Source of the DNA: JAWVEV01 sp033856535
GTDB lineage: Bacteria > Actinomycetota > Thermoleophilia > Miltoncostaeales > Miltoncostaeaceae
Direction of reading: 5' to 3'
Assembly: GCA_033856535.1 (NCBI GenBank)
Contig: JAWVEV010000034.1
Location: 1 to 23,260 of the forward strand
Length of the DNA stretch: 23,260 nucleotides
Position 1 is the first letter of the stretch. Each line of letters begins with the position of its first letter. The notes below the pieces were generated by a model. The model was not told the origin of the DNA. It did no database searches and saw nothing but the letters and a program-made list of their open reading frames with translations. The position numbers and the translations under genes are program-made. Shown here piece by piece: positions 13,232 to 20,395 of this stretch.

Positions 13232-13271
13232 CTGCTAGCCTCATCGGCTCTGGGGGCGAAAGGAGAGCCGG

Positions 13272-13595
13272 ATGAGGGTGTACTCGCCGAACGAGGCGCA
13301 CGCGGCATGGATCGCCGGTGACGTGGCCCTCGTGGATTGCCGGGAGCGGGTCGAGCACGAGGTGACCCGCATCGCCGGCGTTCCGCTGGTCCCCATGAGC
13401 GAGCTCCTGGACCGGCTGGACGATCTGCCCACCGACCGCCCGATGGTGATGGTCTGCCGCAGCGGCGCGCGCAGCGGGCAGGTGGCGGAGTACCTCAACG
13501 CCGAGGGGAATCACGGCGAGGTGGCCAACCTCGACGGCGGCATCCTGGCCTGGGCGGCCGACGGCCTGCCCTACGAGGGCGAGCCGCCCCGCTAG
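13272..13595 (+). CDS. Rhodanese-domain sulfurtransferase
   Basis: A 107-residue single-domain rhodanese, which would carry a sulfane sulfur as a persulfide on its active cysteine. That residue is C62 in the six-residue loop CRSGARS (62-68), a length that favours sulfur rather than phosphate chemistry. Other hallmarks are VDCRERVEHEVTRIAGVPLVP (21-41, split here for reading) and the C-terminal NLDGGILAWAADGLP. No signal peptide, so cytoplasmic. The ATG has an AAAGGAGA ribosome binding site 6 to 7 bases upstream. It is convergent with the DUF1622 gene. Its donor and acceptor are unknown; lipA nearby consumes sulfur, but a link is speculative. Confidence 0.9.
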   Translation: MRVYSPNEAHAAWIAGDVALVDCRERVEHEVTRIAGVPLVPMSELLDRLDDLPTDRPMVMVCRSGARSGQVAEYLNAEGNHGEVANLDGGILAWAADGLPYEGEPPR

Positions 13596-13604
13596 CGCCG
13601 TGCC

Positions 13605-13964
13605 TTAGCCGGGCTCCGGCCCGGCCGGGCGCTGCCACGGCCAGCGCCCCTCCAGCTCCAGCTGGAGGCTGAGGCTCAGGAAGGTCCGGATCCCGACGAT
13701 CACCGCCAGGATCCCGAGGCTCTCGAAGCTCGGGTCGACCGCCACCGTGCGGATGATGTCGGCGGCGACCAGCAGCTCCAGGCCGAGCAGGATGGCCCGC
13801 CCGATGCCGCGGCGAAAGCGCACGTAGGCGTCGTGCCCCCGCTCCCCGGCCGCGGCGCGCGACACGAGGAGCCAGGTCGCGACCAGCGTGCCGACGATGA
13901 TCGCGGCGACGCCCGCGACGTCGACGCCCTTGCCGACCGCCTCGATCGTGTCACTGAAGTCCAT
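13605..13964 (-). CDS. DUF1622 family membrane protein
   Basis: A 119-residue integral membrane protein resembling DUF1622. Three hydrophobic segments are visible (about 16-36, 56-75 and 82-100). The conserved middle part FRRGIGRAILLGLELLVAADIIRTVAV and the RTFLSLSLQLELEG end are typical of the family. The function of the family is unknown. It is the last gene on the menaquinone/bc-complex operon, 45 bases after mqnC. A hairpin (13968-13993) fills most of that gap, so it may be expressed less than the genes before it. ATG start at 13964. Confidence 0.85.
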   Translation of the reverse strand: MDFSDTIEAVGKGVDVAGVAAIIVGTLVATWLLVSRAAAGERGHDAYVRFRRGIGRAILLGLELLVAADIIRTVAVDPSFESLGILAVIVGIRTFLSLSLQLELEGRWPWQRPAGPEPG

Positions 13965-13967
13965 GGC

Positions 13968-13993
13968 CGTCCCGTTCGGCGCCGGACGGGACG
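13968..13993 (-). terminator. Hairpin between mqnC and the DUF1622 gene
   Basis: CGTCCCGT (13968-13975) pairs with ACGGGACG (13986-13993), and three inner pairs (one a G-T wobble) reduce the loop to four bases. It ends only 3 bases before the DUF1622 start codon and includes the bases that would serve as its ribosome binding site, so it may end the mqnC transcript or mask translation of the last gene. Confidence 0.4.
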
Positions 13994-14009
13994 CCCCTCC
14001 ACGGGCGCG

Positions 14010-15101
14010 TTAGAAGACGCGCACCGTCCGGTAGAGCGTGTCGCGCTGCACCGCGCGCCGGCCGGTGGCCTCGATGGCCCGCACCATGCGCTCGGTGTCC
14101 AGCCGGAAGGCGGTGCCGGCGGCGCGCACCACGTTCTCCTCGATCATGATCGAGCCCATGTCGTCGCAGCCGAACGACAGGGCGAGCTGCCCGATGCGCA
14201 GCCCCTGCGTGACCCACGACGACTGGAAGTGCGGGAAGTTGTCGAGGTAGAGGCGGCTGACCGCCAGCATCATCAGGTAGTCGGCCGCGGTCGTGCGCTG
14301 GTGGTCGTCGCCGCGCGCGCTGCCGCCGCCGGACTGGTAGCTCCAGCAGACGAAGGCGCGGAACCCGCCGGTCTCGTCCTGGAGGTCGCGCAGCCGGCGC
14401 AGGTGCTCGACCCGGTCCTCGACCGTGTCCACCGTGCCGTACATCATCGTCGCGGTGGTCGACATGCCGGCCAGATGGGCCGCGCGCATCACGCCGAGCC
14501 ACTCGTCGCTCGTGGTCTTCTTCGGGGCGATGACCTGCCGCACCCGGTCGACCAGGATCTCGGCGCCGCCGCCCGGCAGCGAGTCGTGGCCGGCGTCGCG
14601 CAGCCGCGCCAGCGTCTCGTCGAGGGAGATGCGCGAGAAGTGTGCGATGTGGAGGATCTCGGACGGCGACAGCGCGTGCAGGTGGATCGGGTAGCGCGCC
14701 TTGATGTCGGCGAAGAGGTCCTCGTACCACTCGATCCGCAGGCCGGGGTGGTGGCCGCCCTGCAGCAGCAGCGCGGTGCCTCCGAGCTCCAGCGTCTCCT
14801 CGATCTTGCGGAAGATCACCGACTTCGGCAGCACGTACCCCTCGGGGTCGCGCGGGTGCCGGTAGAAGGCGCAGAAGTCGCAGTCGGTGATGCAGAAGTT
14901 CGTGTAGTTGACGTTGCGGTCGACCACGAAGGTGACCGTGCCGTCGTCGGTCGTGCGGGCGCGGGCGGCGCCGGCGGCGGCGCCCACCGCCACCAGGTCG
15001 CGCGAGGCCAGCAGGGCCAGGGCGTCCTCGTCGGAGATGCGCTCGCCGGCGGTGGCGCGGCCGAGGATCTCCTCGACGGATGCGGGTGCGATCGTCGCCA
15101 T
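14010..15101 (-). CDS. mqnC: Cyclic dehypoxanthinyl futalosine synthase (MqnC)
   Basis: Radical-SAM enzyme of the futalosine menaquinone pathway that cyclises dehypoxanthine futalosine. The 363-residue protein has the radical-SAM cluster motif C70-x3-C74-x2-C77 in NFCITDCDFCAF, preceded by the family signature VDRNVNYTNFC. Further on are LLQGGHHPGL (112-121), YPIHLHALSPSE, and the C-terminal half ATMMYGTVDTVEDRVEHL and SFGCDDMGS, where FG-x-DDMGS distinguishes MqnC from MqnE and from the F420 enzymes CofG/CofH. It lies 20 bases after mqnA in an operon that also encodes MqnA, the later methyltransferase and the bc complex. ATG start at 15101. Length and all motifs are normal, so I expect an active enzyme. 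Confidence 0.97.
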   Translation of the reverse strand: MATIAPASVEEILGRATAGERISDEDALALLASRDLVAVGAAAGAARARTTDDGTVTFVVDRNVNYTNFCITDCDFCAFYRHPRDPEGYVLPKSVIFRKIEETLELGGTALLLQGGHHPGLRIEWYEDLFADIKARYPIHLHALSPSEILHIAHFSRISLDETLARLRDAGHDSLPGGGAEILVDRVRQVIAPKKTTSDEWLGVMRAAHLAGMSTTATMMYGTVDTVEDRVEHLRRLRDLQDETGGFRAFVCWSYQSGGGSARGDDHQRTTAADYLMMLAVSRLYLDNFPHFQSSWVTQGLRIGQLALSFGCDDMGSIMIEENVVRAAGTAFRLDTERMVRAIEATGRRAVQRDTLYRTVRVF

Positions 15102-15121
15102 CGAACCGATGCTAGCGCCCT

Positions 15122-15922
15122 TCAGGCCGCCAGCCGGGGCACGTCGGCCAGCTCGCCGATCGCCCGGGCGCGCTCCAGGAACTCGCGCAGGCCGGCGCGC
15201 TCCGCGGGGCCGAAGGCGTAGGACAGGCGCCCCAGGTAGTCGCGGATGAAGTCGACCGGGAAGGGGAAGCGCCGGCCGGCGGCGGCCACCACGGCCTCCG
15301 GGTCGGCGGCGTAGCTCGCCCGCGCGTCGCGCAGCAGGTCGGCGAGCCCGCGCAGCGCGTCGGGGCGCGTCTGGGCGGTCTCGGCGCGGGCGGCCCAGAC
15401 CGCGAAGACCATCGGCCGGCCGGTGAGCGCGTGCCAGCGCTCGCCCAGGTCGGTCCGGTGCCGCGCGAACGGCTCGCGCAGCGCCTGCAGGGCCTCGTCA
15501 CCGATCAGCAGCACCCCGTCGACGCGCTCCAGCGCCCGGGCCGGCGGCTCGGCGAGCACCTCGAACGGCGGGACGTCCGGGCCGAGCAGGATCCGCAGCA
15601 GCGCGACCGAGGTGGCGCTGTGCGGCGTCACCGCCACGGTCCGCACCTCCTCGAGGGGCACCCGCGAGAGGAGCTGGATCGAGTCGACCGCGCCGGCGGC
15701 GGTGATCGAGGCCACCGGCAGCAGGGTGAGCCGGTCGGCGTTGCGCGCGTAGGCGATGCTCGACATGGCCGAGACGTCGAGCCGGCCCTCGAGCACGGCC
15801 CGGTTGAGCGTCGTCGGGACGCCGTCGGTGAAGTCGAGCGTGGGCGCGTGCGCGGCCTCGAGGCCGTGGTAGACCGGGTACATGTTCAGGGCCGAGATCC
15901 GGCCCACGCGCAGGCGCATCAT
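15122..15922 (-). CDS. mqnA: Chorismate dehydratase (MqnA)
   Basis: First enzyme of the futalosine pathway, turning chorismate into 3-enolpyruvylbenzoate. The 266-residue product has the periplasmic-binding-protein-like fold of MqnA. Visible family segments are RVGRISALNMYPVYHGLE at the start (with the usual G-x-I-x2-LN-x-P pattern), DGVPTTLNRAVLEGRLDVSAMSSIAYAR (substrate loop, shown here only in part), LLSRVPLEEV, VLLIGDEAL, and WHALTGRPMVFAVW in the C-terminal half. Two consecutive ATG codons (15922 and 15919) are possible; the first overlaps the TGA of the preceding gene as ATGA, the layout used throughout this operon. No signal peptide, so cytoplasmic. mqnC follows at 20 bases. Confidence 0.96.
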   Translation of the reverse strand: MMRLRVGRISALNMYPVYHGLEAAHAPTLDFTDGVPTTLNRAVLEGRLDVSAMSSIAYARNADRLTLLPVASITAAGAVDSIQLLSRVPLEEVRTVAVTPHSATSVALLRILLGPDVPPFEVLAEPPARALERVDGVLLIGDEALQALREPFARHRTDLGERWHALTGRPMVFAVWAARAETAQTRPDALRGLADLLRDARASYAADPEAVVAAAGRRFPFPVDFIRDYLGRLSYAFGPAERAGLREFLERARAIGELADVPRLAA

Positions 15923-16488
15923 CGTGCCACCGCCTCGCGCCCGACCGCCGCGGCCAGGTGGGCCGGGTCGGCGGGGTCGTCGGCGGGGATGCTCCAGTCG
16001 GTCGCGCCGAAGGCCGTCGCCACCTGGCAGGCGGCCGGCCCGAGCCGGCGCCAGTGCGGGCGGACCCACACGCCCTCGGGGAGCGCCAGCCGCGCGGCGG
16101 CCACCACGGTCAGGTCCTCGACGCCCCAGGAGCCGGGCCGCTCGGGGGTGCCCTCGGCGGGCACCGGGCAGACCGCCCGGAGCAGGCCGGTGTCGCGGGC
16201 CAGCCGGGCCAGCGCGAGCAGGCGGTCGGCGGTCGCCTCGGCCGGCACGCCGGCGCCGTAGGCCACGGCGGCCTCGCTGGGCCGGTCGGCGGCGTGCGCG
16301 GCGCGGTGCTCCCCGACCGGGCGCTCCTCGTCGCCGTCCACCAGCCAGGCCGCGGGGGCCGGCGCTCGGCTGAAGGTCACGGGGGCGTCCGGCGCCACGC
16401 CGGCGGCCGCGGCGGCGGCCAGCGGGTCGCGGGTCGCCAGCAGCTCGATCAGCCGCTCGCGGGTGACGGGCGCGTCGCTCACGCTCAC
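15919..16488 (-). CDS. Short MqnC/MqnE-like protein lacking the radical-SAM cysteine motif
   Basis: A 189-residue protein I cannot match to a named family, yet it looks like the second half of MqnC or MqnE. Residues 74-165 read AVAYGAG...ADRLLALARLARDTGLL...DLTVVAAARLALPEG, then W146-x2-LG-x4-Q-x-A-x3-FGATDW. The same order in MqnC is MMYGTVDT, EDRVEHLRRLRDLQDETGGF, YLMMLAVSRLYLDN, W-x3-G, SFGCDDM (220-315). The N-terminus (RERLIELLATRDPLAAAAAAG) resembles the start of MqnC, but the barrel part with C-x3-C-x2-C is missing; the only cysteines are C107 and C154. It cannot hold the usual [4Fe-4S] cluster, so it may be a scaffold, partner or regulatory subunit, or a decaying paralogue. The frame is intact, starts at a GTG overlapping the previous stop (GTGA) and ends overlapping mqnA (ATGA). 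Confidence 0.75.
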   Translation of the reverse strand: MSVSDAPVTRERLIELLATRDPLAAAAAAGVAPDAPVTFSRAPAPAAWLVDGDEERPVGEHRAAHAADRPSEAAVAYGAGVPAEATADRLLALARLARDTGLLRAVCPVPAEGTPERPGSWGVEDLTVVAAARLALPEGVWVRPHWRRLGPAACQVATAFGATDWSIPADDPADPAHLAAAVGREAVAR

Positions 16489-17456
16489 GAGTACCGGTCC
16501 ACCACCCCGTCGGCGATCTGCTGCAGCGCGTCGCGGTCGGCGCCGCCCAGCGGGCCGTCGAGCGCGTCGCGGGCGGCGCCCACGAACGCGAGCGCCTGCT
16601 CGCGCGCCATGCCGAGCGCCGGGTGGGCCGCCAGCCGGTCGCAGAGCGCCTCGAGCCGGGGGCCCTCGCAGGCCTTGGCGACCTCGTCGCGGAGCGCCGG
16701 CTCGAGCCGCATCGCGAGGATCACCGGCAGGGTCACGGTGCCGTCGCAGAGGTCGGTGCCGCGGCGCTTGCCCGTGGCCGACGGCGCGCCGGCGAGGTCG
16801 AGGATGTCGTCGAAGATCTGGAAGGCCATGCCCACGTTCTCGCCGAAGGCGGCGAGCCGCTCCTCGGCCTCGGTGCCGGAGCCGCCCAGCAGGGCGCCGA
16901 GCCGGCAGGCCACCGAGAACAGTGCGGCGGTCTTGCCCCGGCAGCGGTCGAGATACGCCCCCTCGGTCAATTCGAGGCTGAATGCCGCCGATTGCTGGGC
17001 CATCTCGCCCCGCGAGAGCTGCAGCGCCGCGCCGGCGAGCGCGCTGACCGCGGCGGCCGACCGCGTGCGGGTGAGCTCGGCGAAGGCCCGGGCGAAGAGG
17101 AAGTCGCCGGTGGTGACGGCGGCGTCGGCGCCGAGCGCCTGGGCCACCGTGGGCCGCCCGCGCCGGATGGTCGCCCCGTCGATCAGGTCGTCGTGGACCA
17201 GGGTGGCCATGTGCACGAGCTCGACCGCGGCGGCCGCGGAGACCAGTCCCTCGCGGTCGCTGCCCCCGCCCCGAGGGGCGGCGCAGAAGACCAGCAGCGG
17301 GCGGACGCGCTTGCCGCCGGCCGAGAGCGTGTCCGCGGCCGGGCGCGCGACCTCGGGCGTGTGGCCGGCGACGGCGTCGCGCAGGCGCTCCTCGCACGCC
17401 GCGAGCAGCGGCGCCAGCGGCCGGGCGAGCGGGGCGGTGATGGCGGTGGAGCCTAT
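16485..17456 (-). CDS. Polyprenyl diphosphate synthase (trans-type), menaquinone side chain
   Basis: Elongates allylic diphosphates with isopentenyl units, here probably to the long side chain of menaquinone. The 323-residue protein has GGKRVRPLLV (about 49-58), the first aspartate-rich motif DDLID after LVHMATLVH, with RRGRPT following, and the second motif FQIFDDILDLAG, plus KRRGTDLCDGTVTLPVIL between and after. Chain length cannot be read safely. The start is unusual: in frame there is no ATG, GTG or TTG before the GTG at 17216, which lies within the first catalytic region. The conserved N-terminus reaches back to 17456, where the codon is ATA, overlapping the ubiE stop as ATAG. Later CTG codons (about 17417 and 17408) are alternatives. 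The next gene overlaps its stop by GTGA. Confidence 0.92.
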   Translation of the reverse strand: MGSTAITAPLARPLAPLLAACEERLRDAVAGHTPEVARPAADTLSAGGKRVRPLLVFCAAPRGGGSDREGLVSAAAAVELVHMATLVHDDLIDGATIRRGRPTVAQALGADAAVTTGDFLFARAFAELTRTRSAAAVSALAGAALQLSRGEMAQQSAAFSLELTEGAYLDRCRGKTAALFSVACRLGALLGGSGTEAEERLAAFGENVGMAFQIFDDILDLAGAPSATGKRRGTDLCDGTVTLPVILAMRLEPALRDEVAKACEGPRLEALCDRLAAHPALGMAREQALAFVGAARDALDGPLGGADRDALQQIADGVVDRYS

Positions 17457-18169
17457 GACGCCACCTTGCCACGGTGGAGGGCGATCGAGCCCGCGCAGAA
17501 CGTCCGCCAGCGCACGTCGGTGAGCCCGGCGGCGACCATCCGGGCCGCCAGCTCGGGCGGCTCGGGGAAGCGCCGGACGGAGGCCGGCAGGTAGGTGTAG
17601 GCCGCGCCGTCGCGGCCCAGGACCTTGCCGAGCAGGGGCACCGCGCGGTCGAACCAGACCCCGTACGCCCCGCGCAGCCGGCGCGGCGTGGTGATCTCGA
17701 GCACCACCACCCGCCCGCCCGGTCGCACCACGCGGGCCATCTCGCGCAGGCCCAGGTCGAGGTCGGCGAGGTTGCGGATCCCGAAGGCCACGGTCGCGGC
17801 GTCGAACTCGTCGTCCGCGAAGGGGAGGTCGCAGGTGTCGGCGGCCTGAAACGCGACCGCGGCGGCGGCCCCGCCGCGCTCGGCGCCCTTGGCGCGGGCG
17901 CGGACCAGCATCTCCTCGGCGAAGTCGGTGCCCACCACGGAGCCCTGCGCCGTGACCCGGTCCGCCAGCGCGAAGGCCAGGTCGCCGGTGCCGGTGCAGC
18001 AGTCGAGCGCCCGGTCGCCGGCCGCGAGGTCGGCGGCGGCCGCGGCGGCGTCGCGCCAGCGGCCGTCTTGGCCGGCGGTCATGACCCGGTTCAGGAGGTC
18101 GTAGCGCGGCGCGATGCGGTCGAACATCGCCCGCACCTCGCCGGCGGGCAGGCGGCCGGCCGCGCTCAT
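17453..18169 (-). CDS. ubiE: Demethylmenaquinone methyltransferase (UbiE/MenG)
   Basis: SAM-dependent C-methyltransferase that converts demethylmenaquinone into menaquinone, the last step of the pathway. The 238-residue protein shows the family opening VRAMFDRIAPRYDLLNRVMT (13-31), SAM motif I as LDCCTGTGDLAFAL (55-68), the acidic loop GTDFAEEML, and the UbiE signature FGIRNLADLDLGLREMARV followed by GGRVVVLEITTP. ATG start at 18169, overlapping the TGA of ubiX as ATGA, with a GAGGG sequence just upstream. A second upstream start (GTG-type within ubiX) would add only MGRG-like residues. Its stop TAG overlaps the next gene. In a menaquinone operon the role is menG rather than the ubiquinone function. 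Confidence 0.95.
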   Translation of the reverse strand: MSAAGRLPAGEVRAMFDRIAPRYDLLNRVMTAGQDGRWRDAAAAAADLAAGDRALDCCTGTGDLAFALADRVTAQGSVVGTDFAEEMLVRARAKGAERGGAAAAVAFQAADTCDLPFADDEFDAATVAFGIRNLADLDLGLREMARVVRPGGRVVVLEITTPRRLRGAYGVWFDRAVPLLGKVLGRDGAAYTYLPASVRRFPEPPELAARMVAAGLTDVRWRTFCAGSIALHRGKVAS

Positions 18170-18792
18170 CCCTCGCCCCATCGGGGCAGGAGGCCGTGGT
18201 CGACGTCGAGGTGGTCCAGCGCCTTGCCGACGATGAAGTCGACCAGGTCCTCGATCGAGCGCGGGAGCGCGTAGAAGCCCGGCATGGCCGGGAGCACCAC
18301 CGCGCCGGCGCGCGTGACCGTCGCCATGTTCTCCAGCTGGATCAGGCTGAGCGGGGTCTCGCGCGGCACCAGCACCAGCCGCCGGCGCTCCTTGAGCATC
18401 ACGTCGGCCGCGCGGTGGATCAGGTTCCGCGCCGCGCCGCTCGCGATGGCCCCGAGCGTCGCGCCCGAGCAGGGGCAGATCAGGGCGGAGGCGGTCCGGG
18501 ACGAGCCCGAGGCGAAGGGGGAGGTCATGTCGTTCAGTCCGAGGACCGTCACCGGGCCGGGGCCGACGGCGTAGCGGGCGACGAACGCCGCCACCGCCGC
18601 CCCGGGATCCGGCGGCGGCGCCGGGCCCCCCGCGAGCAGCTCGTGGCTGATCACGTGGGCGCCCGACGCGGAGACGCACAGGCCGACCTCGCAGCCGGCC
18701 CCCGACAGCGCCCGCAGGGCGTGCCCGGCGTAGACGGCGCCGCTCGCGCCCGTCACGCCCAGGAAGACGCGCCTGCGGTGGCCGTCGGCTAC
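18166..18792 (-). CDS. ubiX: Flavin prenyltransferase UbiX (MqnM-like)
   Basis: Builds prenylated FMN, the cofactor of UbiD-type decarboxylases; in the futalosine pathway the decarboxylase is MqnL, which is not in the window. Family marks are VFLGVTGASGAVYAGHAL (FMN-binding GxTGASG), LICPCSGATLGAIASGAARNLIHRAADVMLKERR (P-C-S and the L-K-E-R-R basic segment, seen around residues 105-140), LVLVPRETPLSLIQLENM and PAMPGFY. The length of about 208 residues is normal. The start lacks a standard codon: between the qcrC stop and GVTGASG there is no ATG, GTG or TTG except the GTG inside the FMN motif, too late to be right. By analogy with the other overlaps it would be the GTA at 18792, in GTAG with the qcrC stop. 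Followed by ubiE with an ATGA overlap. Confidence 0.92.
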   Translation of the reverse strand, partial: VADGHRRRVFLGVTGASGAVYAGHALRALSGAGCEVGLCVSASGAHVISHELLAGGPAPPPDPGAAVAAFVARYAVGPGPVTVLGLNDMTSPFASGSSRTASALICPCSGATLGAIASGAARNLIHRAADVMLKERRRLVLVPRETPLSLIQLENMATVTRAGAVVLPAMPGFYALPRSIEDLVDFIVGKALDHLDVDHGLLPRWGEG

Positions 18793-19523
18793 TTGAACTT
18801 CGTGCCCAGCCCGTCCAGGAAGGTGGCCAGCTGCGTGCGCTCCTGCTCCGAGAGGCGGTCGAACGAGGGCATGATGTTCCCCGCCGGATCCTTGATGAAC
18901 GCCGCCGTTCCGGGGATGCCGCGACTTCGCGTCCCGTACTGGGTCAGGTTCGGCCCCGGTCCGGGCGCTCCCTGGTCCTTGACCATGTGGCACGAGGTGC
19001 AGCCGTTCGCCTGGAAGAGCTGCAGTCCCGCCTCCGCCTCCGGGGTCAGGCCGGAGATCGCGAGGGGCCCACCGCCCGCCGGCGCCTCGGAGCCCATGTG
19101 GGTGAGGTACGCCAGGAAGAAGATCAGGGCCGCCGCCAGGACCATCGAGAGCGGACGGCGGTGCGGCCGGCGCTCCGGCCCGCGGTCGATGAACGGCCAC
19201 AGGACGAGCAGCACCATCATGATGTTCGGGATGATGAACGTGGCCATGATGACCGGCTGCAGCGAGTTCTGGTTCTTGAACAGCCGGAGCAGCTCGAAGA
19301 GGAAGAAGAAGTACCACTCGGGCCGCGGCACGAAGTCCGTGGTCCCCGGGTTGACCGGCTCGCCCACCTCGACGCGCTGCCAGATCGCCAGGCCCACGAC
19401 GATCCCGATCGCGATCGTCGCGATGATGAGGTCCTTGTAGACCGCATACGGGAAGAACGGCTTTCCGTGAACCTTCGAGGCGGCGTAGTCCCGCTTGTAG
19501 GCCTCTTTCTGGCCCCGGTTCAC
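18789..19523 (-). CDS. qcrC: Cytochrome b (subunit IV part) fused to cytochrome c, menaquinol oxidoreductase
   Basis: Subunit of the menaquinol:cytochrome c reductase, like Bacillus QcrC. Residues 1-145 correspond to the C-terminal part of cytochrome b, with about three membrane helices (30-48, 88-110 and 126-142) and the quinol-site motif PEWY (68-71) in RPEWYFFFLFELLRLF. Residues 158-244 are a cytochrome c domain with the heme motif C175-x2-C178-H179 and a probable axial methionine M218 (GNIMPSF). The heme domain must lie on the outer face of the membrane, where it accepts electrons from the Rieske cluster and passes them on. It starts at a GTG that overlaps the qcrB stop (GTGA, 19520-19523). 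The heme-c fusion to subunit IV rather than to a separate gene fits actinobacterial Thermoleophilia and Bacillus types. Confidence 0.94.
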   Translation of the reverse strand: MNRGQKEAYKRDYAASKVHGKPFFPYAVYKDLIIATIAIGIVVGLAIWQRVEVGEPVNPGTTDFVPRPEWYFFFLFELLRLFKNQNSLQPVIMATFIIPNIMMVLLVLWPFIDRGPERRPHRRPLSMVLAAALIFFLAYLTHMGSEAPAGGGPLAISGLTPEAEAGLQLFQANGCTSCHMVKDQGAPGPGPNLTQYGTRSRGIPGTAAFIKDPAGNIMPSFDRLSEQERTQLATFLDGLGTKFK

Positions 19524-20392
19524 GAGCCGCTCCCGGCGGTCGGCGCGGACCCGTCAGGCGGCGTGGCGGCGCGCACCGGCTCCGGCGCGGACGGCGGCGC
19601 CACGGCGGGCACCGGCCGGCGTCCCGGCGGAATGCGGTCGCGCAACGCCGCTCGGCGCGCCTCCTCCTCCTCGCGCACCGCGCGGATGCGGCGCTTGGAC
19701 CACGGCGGCTCGGCGATCCCGAGCTTGGTGATCAGGAAGAGGTGCAATCCGATGAAGGTCGCGATGCCCCCCGGTATCACGAGCATGTGGATGGAATAGA
19801 AGCGGGACAACGTATTCGGCCCGAACTCCGGCCCGGCGCGCATGATGTCGGCGACGTAGGGGCCGAGGATCGGGGCGCTCGCGGTGATGTTCACCGCGAC
19901 GACCGTCGCCCAGTAGGCCTTCTGGTCCCACACCAGCAGATAGCCCGTGAGGCCCATGAACATGGTCAGGATCAGGAGCATCGCGCCCGTGACCCAGGTC
20001 AGCTCCCTCGGGTACTTGTAGGCCCCGAAGAAGAAGACGCGTCCCATGTGGAGGAAGACCACCACGATCATCGCGCTGGCACCCCACTTGTGCATGCCGC
20101 GCACGAGCCAGCCCCAGGTGACCTCGTGGGTGATCGACTCGATGCTGCCGTACGCCTGGGTCGGCTCCGGCTTGTAGAACATCGCCAGCACGATGCCGGT
20201 GATGGCCTGCATGCCGAAGAGCGCCATCGCCGTGAAGCCGAGCGTCTGGAACCAGCTCGTCTCCTTGGGGACGTTCCGGAAGAGGAACCACTTGAAGCCC
20301 GTCTTGGCGCCGGTGCGCTCGTCGACGTAGCCGAGGGCGGCCTCGCCCACCTTGATGGCGGGGTTCTTTGGTCCGATTTTCTTGGTCGCCAT
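19520..20392 (-). CDS. qcrB: Cytochrome b (b6-type N-terminal part) of the bc complex
   Basis: Carries the two b hemes that move electrons across the membrane during menaquinol oxidation. The 290-residue protein has four membrane helices; heme ligands are H101 and H115 in the second helix (HKWGASAMIVVVFLH) and H202 and H217 in the fourth (HMLVIPGGIATFIGLH). The spacings of 13 and 14 residues between ligands are those of cytochrome b6 and Bacillus QcrB. YLLVWDQKAYWATVV holds the quinone-site region. An unusual feature is the C-terminal tail of about 60 residues after ITKLGIAEPPW, first charged (RRIRAVREEEEARR), then rich in Pro and Ala with no recognisable motif. ATG start at 20392, 3 bases after the qcrA stop. 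Its stop overlaps the start of qcrC. Confidence 0.95.
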   Translation of the reverse strand: MATKKIGPKNPAIKVGEAALGYVDERTGAKTGFKWFLFRNVPKETSWFQTLGFTAMALFGMQAITGIVLAMFYKPEPTQAYGSIESITHEVTWGWLVRGMHKWGASAMIVVVFLHMGRVFFFGAYKYPRELTWVTGAMLLILTMFMGLTGYLLVWDQKAYWATVVAVNITASAPILGPYVADIMRAGPEFGPNTLSRFYSIHMLVIPGGIATFIGLHLFLITKLGIAEPPWSKRRIRAVREEEEARRAALRDRIPPGRRPVPAVAPPSAPEPVRAATPPDGSAPTAGSGS

Positions 20393-20395
20393 GGC

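Noticed and set aside
15919..16488. The short MqnC/E-like gene considered as a frameshifted pseudogene
   Set aside because: The frame is open over 189 codons, with coding-like composition and 4-base overlaps at both ends; no neighbouring frame contains the missing radical-SAM motif.
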